Origin: Candidatus Leptovillus gracilis
GTDB lineage: Bacteria > Chloroflexota > Anaerolineae > Promineifilales > Promineifilaceae
Assembly: GCA_016716065.1 (NCBI GenBank)
Contig: JADJXA010000007.1
Coordinates: 248,001 to 312,000, forward strand
Direction of reading: 5' to 3'
DNA: 64,000 nucleotides
The notes under the pieces: model-generated
Seen by the model: only the letters and a program-made list of their open reading frames with translations
What the model was told of the DNA's origin: nothing
Databases searched by the model: none
Made by a program: the position numbers and the translations under genes
Shown here: positions 19,101-26,298 of the stretch, one piece after another
Numbering within the stretch: position 1 is the first letter of the stretch
How the letters are laid out: each line of letters opens with the position of its first letter

Positions 19101-22100
19101 GTCACCGGCGGGACGGGCAACAATGTAGATGTACGCAACAACTTCATTTACTTCAACCTGTCTGGTCGTGGCGGTGGGTTGTATAACGCGGGGACAAACG
19201 GCCGTTTCTGGCACAATACCTTCGTCCAGAACGAGGCCACCACGTTGGAAGGCGGCGGTATCTACAACGCTGCCGGCGACGGCGACATCCGCAGCAACAT
19301 CCTGGACCGCAACCTGGGGACCGGTGTTTCTGTGGCTGCTGGCAGCCCGCGGGTAGAGTATAACAACGCCTACAACAACTTCCCGGACAATTACGCCAAT
19401 GTTACGCCCGGCGTAGGCAGCATCTCCCAAATCCCCACCTACAAAGATTTCCTCCTGGCTGATTTCCACCTGGACGATGGCTCGGCGGGTGAAGACCAGG
19501 GTGATTCGCGCCTGTCTGACCCAGCGCTAAACCCGCTGCACCTGATAGACAGCGACTACGACGGCGACATGCGGCCGACGAACGGCGCGCCAGACATTGG
19601 TGCGGACGAAATCAACGCCTGCCTCATCAAGGTGGGCGAGCAATTCTTTAGCGTCTTGCAGGACGCCATTGATTACGCCGAAGCCACCGACCAGTACCAG
19701 GTGTTGATTGGGCGCGGCGAATGTCGTGGCGTGCAGACGAAAAATGGTACAGAGCAGGTCGGCTATGTCAGAGAAGATTTGCACTTCATCGGCTCGCTGC
19801 CGCGCGAGACGTTTAACCCAGCGTCCGGCGACCGTAAGAATCCCAATATCCTGGTGGTGACCACCATCATCAATGCCATAGACGAAGGCCGGGTGATTTA
19901 CGTCGCCAACAATGCCTCGCCTATCTTTGAGCAGTTGGCCTTTGTGCGCGGCAATGCCTTCAACACCGACCCGGCCAGCAACAACGGCGGCGGCATTTAC
20001 AATGCCGGAGCGGGCACGGTGTCTTTTGAAGTGAGCGACATCTCGCAGAATACGGCCGTAAATGGTGGCGGCTATTACGGCGGGGCAGATGGCAAAGCCG
20101 ATTTCACCGGTATGTCCATTGGCCTGGCTTTCCCATCGCGGGGCGTGCGCATTGAAGATGGCGAACTGTATCTCAACTATGTGCTTTATACTGGCAATGT
20201 CGCCACCAGCCAGGGCGCAGGTTTGTACAGCAGCGGCACGTTTGACGTGCGCAACGCCAACTTCCGCAATAACAGCGCCGGGGAGAGCGGCGGTGGGGTG
20301 TACAACACGGCCACTGAGTCGCGGCTGGTGAATGCGACGTTTTATCAGAATACGGCCGTCAACAACGGCGGCGGCATCTTCAACAGCGGCGCTTTCTTCC
20401 GGCTCTACCACAATACCATCCGCAACAACAACGCGGCCGGTGGTTCTGGCGGTGGCGTCTACAACAGCGGCAGCGGCTTCCTGCTGAGCAACAGCATCGT
20501 TTACAGCAACACGGCGGCCAGCAGCCCGGCCGGGGTCCGCTCGTCATCTGGCTCACTGAGCTACAACAACTTCCACGAAAACCAGCCCGGCGATTTTTCG
20601 GCCGGGCTGACCAACGAAAACGCGATCATCGGCGACCCCGGCTTGGTGGGCATCCGCAACCTCAGCGTGCATTCGCGCAACATAGACGCCGCCGATCCCG
20701 CCTTCCCCACACCGGTGCCGCCCGATGACCTGATCATCAATTATGATTACGCCGTTTTCTTCCGGCCGGATGGTTTTGAGGCAAATATCGCCAACTTGCA
20801 GCCGCCGCACGGCCTGCGCAGCGATGTGGGCGTGGACGAATACCTGAAAGATTTCGGCTGCCAGATTGAACCACCTAACGACTCGGCGTCTGTTGCTCCT
20901 GGCGGCGTGGTCACTTATACGCTGGAAGTGATTAACGTTGGCAATGAGTCTTACATTGACTTGCTGAACAGCGGCCGCAGCCCGTATCTGTCTAATGGTT
21001 ACACCGACACCATCACCATCACCCTGAACAGCTCGACGCAGGGCTGGTCGGAGTTGGAAGGTGGCAGTGTGCAAACCGTTGTCCTGGGCTGGGACGATTA
21101 TGCTCTGGGCGCGGCCACCAGCCGCATTCTGACGGTGACTGTGCCAGCGTCGGCGACGGTGGGGCTGATTGAAGAGAGTGTCATTCGTTGTGAATCTGGC
21201 TCTTTGCCGATTGATCGGGCGTCGGACACGACCATCTTGCGCACCAGCACCGGCCCCACCAGCGGCGTGGAAGTATACCCGCCGCCGGACGGCACGGCCG
21301 TGCCAGGGCAGGTCCTCACCTTTACGCAGAACGTGCGCAACATCGGCAACGAGACACTCTCTTTTTCCGTAACGCCCAACTCTGGGCCACGCTACGCCAA
21401 TGCCGCGTTGTTAGACATCAATACCCAGGAAGTTGTCACCAACGTGGTGGTCACATTAGCGCCCACCGAAGTCTTCACGACGCTGCTGCGGGTAACAATC
21501 CTGGACACGGCAATGGCCGGCGATACCGCCAGACCTGGCGTGGTCGCCCGCTCAACCGTAGACCCGCTGAACTTTGGCGCATCATCGGGCACGATTCTCA
21601 TCCTGCCCGGTCCGGGAACCCGCTACGTTGCCGCCGACGGCGCGGCCAACAATACCAACTGCACCGACCCGCTCAGTCCCTGCGCCACCATTCAACACGC
21701 CATCGGCCAGGCGGTGGCTGGCGACAGCGTATTGGTGTCTGTGGGTACGTATACCGACCACACCACCCGCACCATTGGTCTGGAACCGCTGGTACAAAAC
21801 GTCTTCATAGACAAATCCATCGCCATCGTTGGCGGCTTTAACGTAGCCGACCAGTACAGCATGACAACCCAGTTCCCTATCACCAATGCGGTTATTCTGA
21901 ATGGCCAAAACGCCCGGCGGGTGATCTATGTGACCGAAGGCGTGACGGCGACGATCTCTAACCTGTTCATCCAAAACGGCCAGGCGGCTCCTGGCAGCGG
22001 CGTCAACGGCGATACCCGCGACTTTGGCGGCGGTGTCTACAACGCCGGAGCCAATCTGACCATCACCGGGACCTGGGTGTTGACCAACGGGGCGCGTTTT

Positions 22101-25100
22101 GGCGGCGGTTTGTACCACGCCGATGGCGACCTGACGGTGAACAATTCGGTCTTTGCCGCCAATACTAACTCCAATCCATCGGATGCTGGCGGCGAGGGTG
22201 GTGGGATGTATGTGGTGACGGGCACGGCCGTGCTGGAAAACAACACTTTCGTCAACAACCGGGCCAATCCTGGCGACAGCGGTTTCTTTGTCGGTGGTGG
22301 GGCCATCTATCTGGACGGTGGTCAGGCGACGGTGGTCAACCACATCTTCCAGGGCAACGCGGCCTCCGTTGGCGATGCCATCTACATCTCCAATACGGCG
22401 TCACTGGCGAATGATTACAATCTTTTCTTCGACCAGACAACCGAACCAATTGGCGGTAATGGGGCGTTGGGCGCGCATGACCGCACCGGCGACCCGGTGT
22501 TTGTGGATGGCTATTACCATATCGGCTTCGCCTCCGCCGCCAAAGACCAGGGCACATCTGATCCGGCGTTGGTTTCAACGGCCGTTCTCGATGGCCTGGA
22601 CTTCGACCTGGAAGATCGCATCCAGGGGGCGCAAATAGACATCGGCGCCGACGAACGCACGCAGAAACCGGGCTTTGTCTTCCTGCCCACGCCGCTAGCG
22701 GCGACGATTGACGCTGGGGAAGTTTTCACTTATTTCCACACCATCACCAACACCGGCGACTTCACCGACACGTATACCCTGGCGCTGACCAATACCCTCA
22801 TTCCGCCGACCGCGCTGGGTTGGTCGGCCAGCTTCTCACCGGCGACCATCACCGACCTGCCGGTTGGCGCGTCGGTTGGCGTCAGCCTGGTGATTACCGG
22901 CGGTGAGCCGGGGTCTACGGCAGTCAGCACCCTCACGGCCGTCTCTGATTCTGGCCTGGTGCGCAGCGTGCAAGACACCACCACCGTCAGCCAGACGGCC
23001 GGGGTAGACATCGAAGCGTCGCTGACCGGCAGCGGCTTGCCCGGCGAGACGGTGATCTACACCCACACCCTGCAAAACACCGGCAACGGCCTGGATGAGT
23101 TTGCACTGACGTATACGGCCGTGCCTACCAACTGGCTCGTCAGCCTGACACCAGACCAGACCGGCTTCCTGACCCCCGGCGGCATCATGACCTTCTCCGT
23201 CAGCGTGCAAATCCCGGCCGGAACCATCAGCGGTACGCAGCATCAGGTGGTGGTAACAGCGGCGGCGACCAATCCAGACGCCAGCGACACCTTAACCAAT
23301 ACCACCACCGTCGGCCTGCAAGCTAACGCCCTGACACTGACGCCGGACAATGAACGCACGGTGTTAGATGGCGTGACTGTGCCCTACACCCATACGCTGG
23401 TCAACGACAGCAATACCACCGAAATTGTGGACCTGAGCGTCGGCAGTTCGCGGCCCGATTGGTCGGTCAGCGTCTTGCCCGGTTCGGTGACGCTGGCCCC
23501 ATATGGGCAAACGATGGTGGACGTTCTGGTTACTGTGCCGGTGGGCGCGGGCGGTCTGGTGCAAACGGCCGTTGTCACCGCCACCGGTCGCGCCACCGGG
23601 CTGCAAGACACGGCCGTCAATACCACCACCGTCACCGCCAATACCGGCATCTCGCTGGAGCCAGACCTGGCGCAAACGGCGGATCGCGGCGCGTTGGTGA
23701 CCTATGAACACCGCTTGACCAACCTGGGCAACCTGACAGACACCATCAGCCTGACGGCCGTCAGCCAGCAGGGTTGGCTAAACAGCCTGACGGCGGGTCC
23801 GTTTACGCTGGGCGCAGGCGAAGGGGTGACGGTGACGGCCGTTATCAGCATCCCCACCGACGCCCTGCCGGGCACGATGGACACGTTGGTCATCACGGCC
23901 ACTTCCGGCATTGACGCCAATGTGTTTGACACGGCCGTAGACACCACTCGCGTGGCGCAAAACCACAGCCTGGCCTTCTTCCCCGACCGCAGCAGCACGG
24001 TGGATCCAGGCACGACGGCCGTTTACACCCACACCCTGCACAACACCGGCGATGGCGTAGATACCTTCATCCTCTTGCCACAAAGCAGCCAGCCGTGGGC
24101 GCTAGACATCACGCCGTTCACAGTGACGCTGGCGGCCGATGAACAAACGACGGTAGCCGTGACCCTGACCGTGCCGGTCGGGGCTTCTGGCCTGAGCAAT
24201 GTCACCATCATCACGGCCTCGTCTACCATCAGCAATGTGCATCAGGCGGCCGTGACTGAGACCACCAACGTCAACGGCGCTGTCATTGAGCTGGGCGTAG
24301 ACATCGAGCCAGACCGGCAGGGCATGGGTGTTCCCGGCGAGACGGTGCAGTACCAACACACCGTCACCAATACTGGGACCGGTCCAGACGATTATTCGCT
24401 AACGGTGACGTCCAGCGAAAATTGGGTGGTCAGCGTGACGCCGAACCAACTGCGGCTGGGCGCCGGCGAAAGCGCCCCGGTGATGGTCTCTGTGACCATC
24501 TCCACCACCGCCGCTGGTGGCGCGGTGGACACGACCCAGGTCTACGTCACCTCGGACACCGATCCGACGGTGTTTGACGTGGTGACCAACACCACGCGCA
24601 CGCCGCAAACCCACAGCTTTACCTTTGTACCAGACCGCACGTCTACGGTGGACGCGGGGGCGACGGCCGTCTACACCCACACGCTGACGAACAATGGCGA
24701 TGGTGGGGAGCAGTTCGCCATCACCTGGAGCAGCAGCCAACCGGGTTGGCCGCTGACGGTTGCGCCGTCGGCCGTGTTCCTGGTTCCCGGCGCGCAGCGG
24801 ACGGTGACGATGACTCTGCTCGTGCCGCCCGGCGCGTCTGGCCTGGTGGACGTGACCACCATCACGGCCACGTCTACCATCAGCCCGGCCTTCACGGCGG
24901 CGGTGGTGAACACGACAACTGTCACGGGCGAACAGGCCAACCTGGGTGTGACTATCGAAGCCGACAGCGCCGCCACGGGCGCGCCGGGGGCGACGGTGCA
25001 GTACATCCACACGGTGACCAATATCGGCGAGGTGGCCGATAGTTATGCGTTAACGGCCGTTTCTGCCAGTGGGTGGACGGCCGTCGCCAACCCGCCCCAG

Positions 25101-26180
25101 ATCACCCTGGCCGCCGGCGACAGCGGCCAGGTGACGGTCTCCGTGACCATCGCTCCGGCGGCGGCTGCCGGGCAGGTGGACCTGACCACGGTGACGGCGC
25201 GCTCGACGACCAATTCGGACATTGCCGACAGCGTGGTGGATACGACAACGGTAGAAGGGGCGCCGCCGGTAACGGCCGTAACCATCGTGCCCAACCATGT
25301 CGGCTATGGCGGGCCGGGCGCGAGTTTTGCTTACGTCCACACCGTCAGCAACAACGGCGACAGCGCCGACAGCTACAGCCTGTCGTTGGCGTCCAGCCAG
25401 AGTTGGGGCCAGGCAGTCTCCCCGGCCACGTTGGCTCTGGCCGCCGGCGCCAGCGGCCAGGTGACGGTGACGGTGAGCATTTCGGCCGGAGCGGTGCCTG
25501 GAGCCAGAGATGTAACCCTGGTGACGGTTCAGTCGCAATCTGACGTCAGCGCTTCGGCGACGGCGACGGATACCACCAGCTACCCGGCCATTTACCTGCC
25601 GGTTATCTTCAAATCGCCGGCCGTCACACCGCCGCCGCCACCGACCTTCACGCCGACCCCGTCGCCCACGCCCCGGGTGTGCGGCGACCCCACCGGCGTT
25701 GACCTGGTGGTGACGGGCATTCAGGTTGTGCCGGGCACGCCGGGCAGCGGTCAGGCGGCGACGGTGTACGTGACCATTCGCAACCAGGGCACAGTGGGCG
25801 TGGCCTATGGTAACAACTTCTTCCTGGACTTCTACGTCGACCGCCAGCCGGCGCCCAACCAACGAGGCGAGATTGAATGGGGCGTGCAGGGCATTCTGAT
25901 GAGCGCCGGGCACAGCGAGACGTTCAGCGCGCCGTTCACCTTCAGCGGCGGGACGCATCAGTTGTGGGCGCAGGTGGATTCGGACGATACGGTGAATGAG
26001 TGTCCGTTCGAGACCAATAACCGGCTGGGGCCGGTTCCGTTAATGGTGACAGGGGCCAGCGGCGGCGAGCAGCCGCAGGTGGAACCGCCAGTAAGCGATG
26101 AACCCCGCTACACGCCAACGCCCGCGCCCATCATGACGCCACCGGCAACACCAACGCCCGCGGCGACGCCGGAGAGGTAA
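13104..26180 (+). CDS. Giant secreted repeat protein (4358 aa): beta-helix modules, tandem NEW3-like domains, CARDB domain
   Basis: Predicted exported surface protein encoded by one uninterrupted 13-kb frame. The N terminus has a twin-basic region and a hydrophobic signal (LVPLAALFVLTALLWFLGG, about residues 30-58). Seven right-handed beta-helix modules follow, rich in NNTA, GGGIY and GGAVY turns. Each closes with a 'choice-of-anchor Q'-like block (DxGDPA ... DFEGDxRP ... GADE). They begin near residues 63, 692, 1072, 1444, 1782, 2171 and 2836. Two short groups of NEW3-like beta-sandwich domains (about 473-690 and 2584-2830) separate them. Nine more NEW3-like domains run in tandem from about 3190 to 4163, each starting YTHTLxNTGDGxDxF-like. 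Then come IYLPVIFKSP, a Pro/Thr linker, a CARDB-like domain (about 4193-4320) and a Pro/Thr tail. Likely an adhesin or sheath component; substrate unknown. Confidence 0.85.
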   Translation: MTRSNYVQSRESAADFVQPKPRHTAKRLGYLGLVPLAALFVLTALLWFLGGGPSLAMAAPAAATYYAWPSGTNANACSSADPCSLTRAIELAIDGDEIRVASGSYSSAPGIPVMLVTESITITGGYLYNSGTGTWSSTPDPLNTTILDGGGNGRVVDISANINPIIENFHIQNGQAVNGAGIYIADGAGRAIIRHNFIHNNTASGGLGGGGIYDGGAATIAYNEIYDNQANPSGAGIYIHNNGAAITSTIRFNDIYNNTAASVNPAYGGGIFLFGNAKAEMVANNIYQNMADIGGGMAAFGAARFTMHSNMIYDNTAVGQGSGTAIGGAIYSLGNGTIWNNTIVGNTANDNGAGLFLELSSVAEIHNTIVAFNNGSNNDGVHNAAPAATTGSYNNIFDDATNVVFTNNVGGHPSFVNLGAFNLHLSGSSPLLNVGSPATPAWVNVDIDGQARPNPNHGAPPRHEVGADEYYPDFRQVSLNPPSTVEFVDRGTTAVYTHTVRNDGTLADTYDFTCSNDLWSVVCPGSVGLAPGQAASVATSVVIPADALAYAVGLTQITATSQISTAVFDRATVQSTVRPLPGLLFTPVFSRTELPGTTITLTHILTNTGDATDSFAVSIVDDPFGWAELIPQDPLTVTLGAGARQPVRVRITIPPYAQAGIVNLIAVEAHSTFDPAISATLVNTITAKATVGTRYVSPTGTNLNNNCTQPVANFAQDNPGPCQTISWAVGQASFNDEIHVAPGAYNEAEIFINDTIRLSGGWTAFNANGQGEEPDPTLTVISASGTRLLNIAAGSNIRPTIDTLTLQNGVSGGSGGAVLVGSLAQPTFNNVIFNNNQAAAQGGALYVNNNAAVTVRQSAFTNNTAQADGGAVYVAGGTFSLLETRFFTNTASGAAVGRGGGAVYVNSGVAAVQNNLFVNNTAVRDGGAVRFQGGQVFFVNNTLAENSAGSNGGGLYNNGASLSITNTILVSNTAQADGGALFVNAGQTSMDYSNVWQNGGASQSNIPIGVHSIAANPLFADDEYRLALGSPSIDVGDPATVLSIDFEGDFRPSDQGYDQGWDELAGCRAKRGSVIYGSIQDAVDANSPSTLIQVAGVCRGVHTLEVDGQVISQTVHLTQTVRIEGGWNGDFSQRNYEEPTIVDPEGRGRGFYFSGSAAPVIEALTIVNGNAAGLGGGPAAADAGGGLYNLDSSPVLSGVVVMSGTAELGGGFYNHLGAPVIQSRVLTGTQATSAKVALSEIMSSTAVAGGGLFNFGGSLVVDGARIHHNAAQDGGGIFNVTGTMTVANTIVDQNAASIWGGGLHDEGSATAYLHLTVISNTAVTAGGGFYSFLGAPVIRSSIFQGNQAPAGAAIFADGGAPDVDYNYYFGQIGPNVTGAVTGTHSIVSTTPPGLLDPASGNFHLSDEATAVDKGDPASPITRDFEGEIRPSNQGPDMGADELAGCSVSVNGVIYGSIQTAIDNAQAGDTIKVTGICRGVQTGGGTGSSVCGSAPGTLLVITKTVNLLGGWDEAFNAQVGYTVLDAQNAGRVIYVGQGVTPTINGFDIIRGSVSGANGNGAGICVDSAAPTISHNRFYSNTATNGGAIYAFDSGALIEAGNRLYHNTAATGAAIYLSSPDGITATVQNNFVYRNTAVNGGGLYNNSADNILRHNTIISNTASATGAAVYVAAGAPEIRGNIIMSHTTGTVGGVFGAPGAAPVMGNNNFFQNNADVGGSILTPGPGTLNVNPGFNLLVTDSFTLTIQSPVADVYLPDTPLATDYEGDIRPSHQLYDLGADEVGGCYAAIAGAESTVYGSVQTAVDAAEAGDTILINGLCQNVQGRVIDGALVTQTVAITKALTLDGSWVYKEPISATLDALNRGRVVYVGQTAVVTLTNITLINGDSTAAGDGDRGGALFNAGNTILVNTLITNSIGALGGGIFNGANLTLRQSRVLTNTAASGGGLYNDAAGGLALVQKSQFLGNLAFDGGAVYQQDGDLFLDGNKLHNNVVNDNGGAVFVTGGTGNNVDVRNNFIYFNLSGRGGGLYNAGTNGRFWHNTFVQNEATTLEGGGIYNAAGDGDIRSNILDRNLGTGVSVAAGSPRVEYNNAYNNFPDNYANVTPGVGSISQIPTYKDFLLADFHLDDGSAGEDQGDSRLSDPALNPLHLIDSDYDGDMRPTNGAPDIGADEINACLIKVGEQFFSVLQDAIDYAEATDQYQVLIGRGECRGVQTKNGTEQVGYVREDLHFIGSLPRETFNPASGDRKNPNILVVTTIINAIDEGRVIYVANNASPIFEQLAFVRGNAFNTDPASNNGGGIYNAGAGTVSFEVSDISQNTAVNGGGYYGGADGKADFTGMSIGLAFPSRGVRIEDGELYLNYVLYTGNVATSQGAGLYSSGTFDVRNANFRNNSAGESGGGVYNTATESRLVNATFYQNTAVNNGGGIFNSGAFFRLYHNTIRNNNAAGGSGGGVYNSGSGFLLSNSIVYSNTAASSPAGVRSSSGSLSYNNFHENQPGDFSAGLTNENAIIGDPGLVGIRNLSVHSRNIDAADPAFPTPVPPDDLIINYDYAVFFRPDGFEANIANLQPPHGLRSDVGVDEYLKDFGCQIEPPNDSASVAPGGVVTYTLEVINVGNESYIDLLNSGRSPYLSNGYTDTITITLNSSTQGWSELEGGSVQTVVLGWDDYALGAATSRILTVTVPASATVGLIEESVIRCESGSLPIDRASDTTILRTSTGPTSGVEVYPPPDGTAVPGQVLTFTQNVRNIGNETLSFSVTPNSGPRYANAALLDINTQEVVTNVVVTLAPTEVFTTLLRVTILDTAMAGDTARPGVVARSTVDPLNFGASSGTILILPGPGTRYVAADGAANNTNCTDPLSPCATIQHAIGQAVAGDSVLVSVGTYTDHTTRTIGLEPLVQNVFIDKSIAIVGGFNVADQYSMTTQFPITNAVILNGQNARRVIYVTEGVTATISNLFIQNGQAAPGSGVNGDTRDFGGGVYNAGANLTITGTWVLTNGARFGGGLYHADGDLTVNNSVFAANTNSNPSDAGGEGGGMYVVTGTAVLENNTFVNNRANPGDSGFFVGGGAIYLDGGQATVVNHIFQGNAASVGDAIYISNTASLANDYNLFFDQTTEPIGGNGALGAHDRTGDPVFVDGYYHIGFASAAKDQGTSDPALVSTAVLDGLDFDLEDRIQGAQIDIGADERTQKPGFVFLPTPLAATIDAGEVFTYFHTITNTGDFTDTYTLALTNTLIPPTALGWSASFSPATITDLPVGASVGVSLVITGGEPGSTAVSTLTAVSDSGLVRSVQDTTTVSQTAGVDIEASLTGSGLPGETVIYTHTLQNTGNGLDEFALTYTAVPTNWLVSLTPDQTGFLTPGGIMTFSVSVQIPAGTISGTQHQVVVTAAATNPDASDTLTNTTTVGLQANALTLTPDNERTVLDGVTVPYTHTLVNDSNTTEIVDLSVGSSRPDWSVSVLPGSVTLAPYGQTMVDVLVTVPVGAGGLVQTAVVTATGRATGLQDTAVNTTTVTANTGISLEPDLAQTADRGALVTYEHRLTNLGNLTDTISLTAVSQQGWLNSLTAGPFTLGAGEGVTVTAVISIPTDALPGTMDTLVITATSGIDANVFDTAVDTTRVAQNHSLAFFPDRSSTVDPGTTAVYTHTLHNTGDGVDTFILLPQSSQPWALDITPFTVTLAADEQTTVAVTLTVPVGASGLSNVTIITASSTISNVHQAAVTETTNVNGAVIELGVDIEPDRQGMGVPGETVQYQHTVTNTGTGPDDYSLTVTSSENWVVSVTPNQLRLGAGESAPVMVSVTISTTAAGGAVDTTQVYVTSDTDPTVFDVVTNTTRTPQTHSFTFVPDRTSTVDAGATAVYTHTLTNNGDGGEQFAITWSSSQPGWPLTVAPSAVFLVPGAQRTVTMTLLVPPGASGLVDVTTITATSTISPAFTAAVVNTTTVTGEQANLGVTIEADSAATGAPGATVQYIHTVTNIGEVADSYALTAVSASGWTAVANPPQITLAAGDSGQVTVSVTIAPAAAAGQVDLTTVTARSTTNSDIADSVVDTTTVEGAPPVTAVTIVPNHVGYGGPGASFAYVHTVSNNGDSADSYSLSLASSQSWGQAVSPATLALAAGASGQVTVTVSISAGAVPGARDVTLVTVQSQSDVSASATATDTTSYPAIYLPVIFKSPAVTPPPPPTFTPTPSPTPRVCGDPTGVDLVVTGIQVVPGTPGSGQAATVYVTIRNQGTVGVAYGNNFFLDFYVDRQPAPNQRGEIEWGVQGILMSAGHSETFSAPFTFSGGTHQLWAQVDSDDTVNECPFETNNRLGPVPLMVTGASGGEQPQVEPPVSDEPRYTPTPAPIMTPPATPTPAATPER

Positions 26181-26203
26181 AGTGTTTTGCTGAAAGCTTT
26201 GAT

Positions 26204-26282
26204 GGTTGGTTCGTTTGCTGTCAAACGAACCAACCCAATTAAAAAAGAGGCCGGTGGATGTTCATCCACCGGCCTCTTTTTG
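26204..26282. terminator. Double hairpin between convergent genes
   Basis: First stem: GGTTGGTTCGTTTG with CAAACGAACCAACC (26204-26235, perfect 14 bp). Second stem: AAAAAGAGGCCGGTGGAT with ATCCACCGGCCTCTTTTT (26242-26281). The second carries A and T tracts on both sides, so it should work in both directions, ending the giant gene and the metalloprotease gene. Confidence 0.92.
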
Positions 26283-26298
26283 TTGGTCTCTGGAGCCG

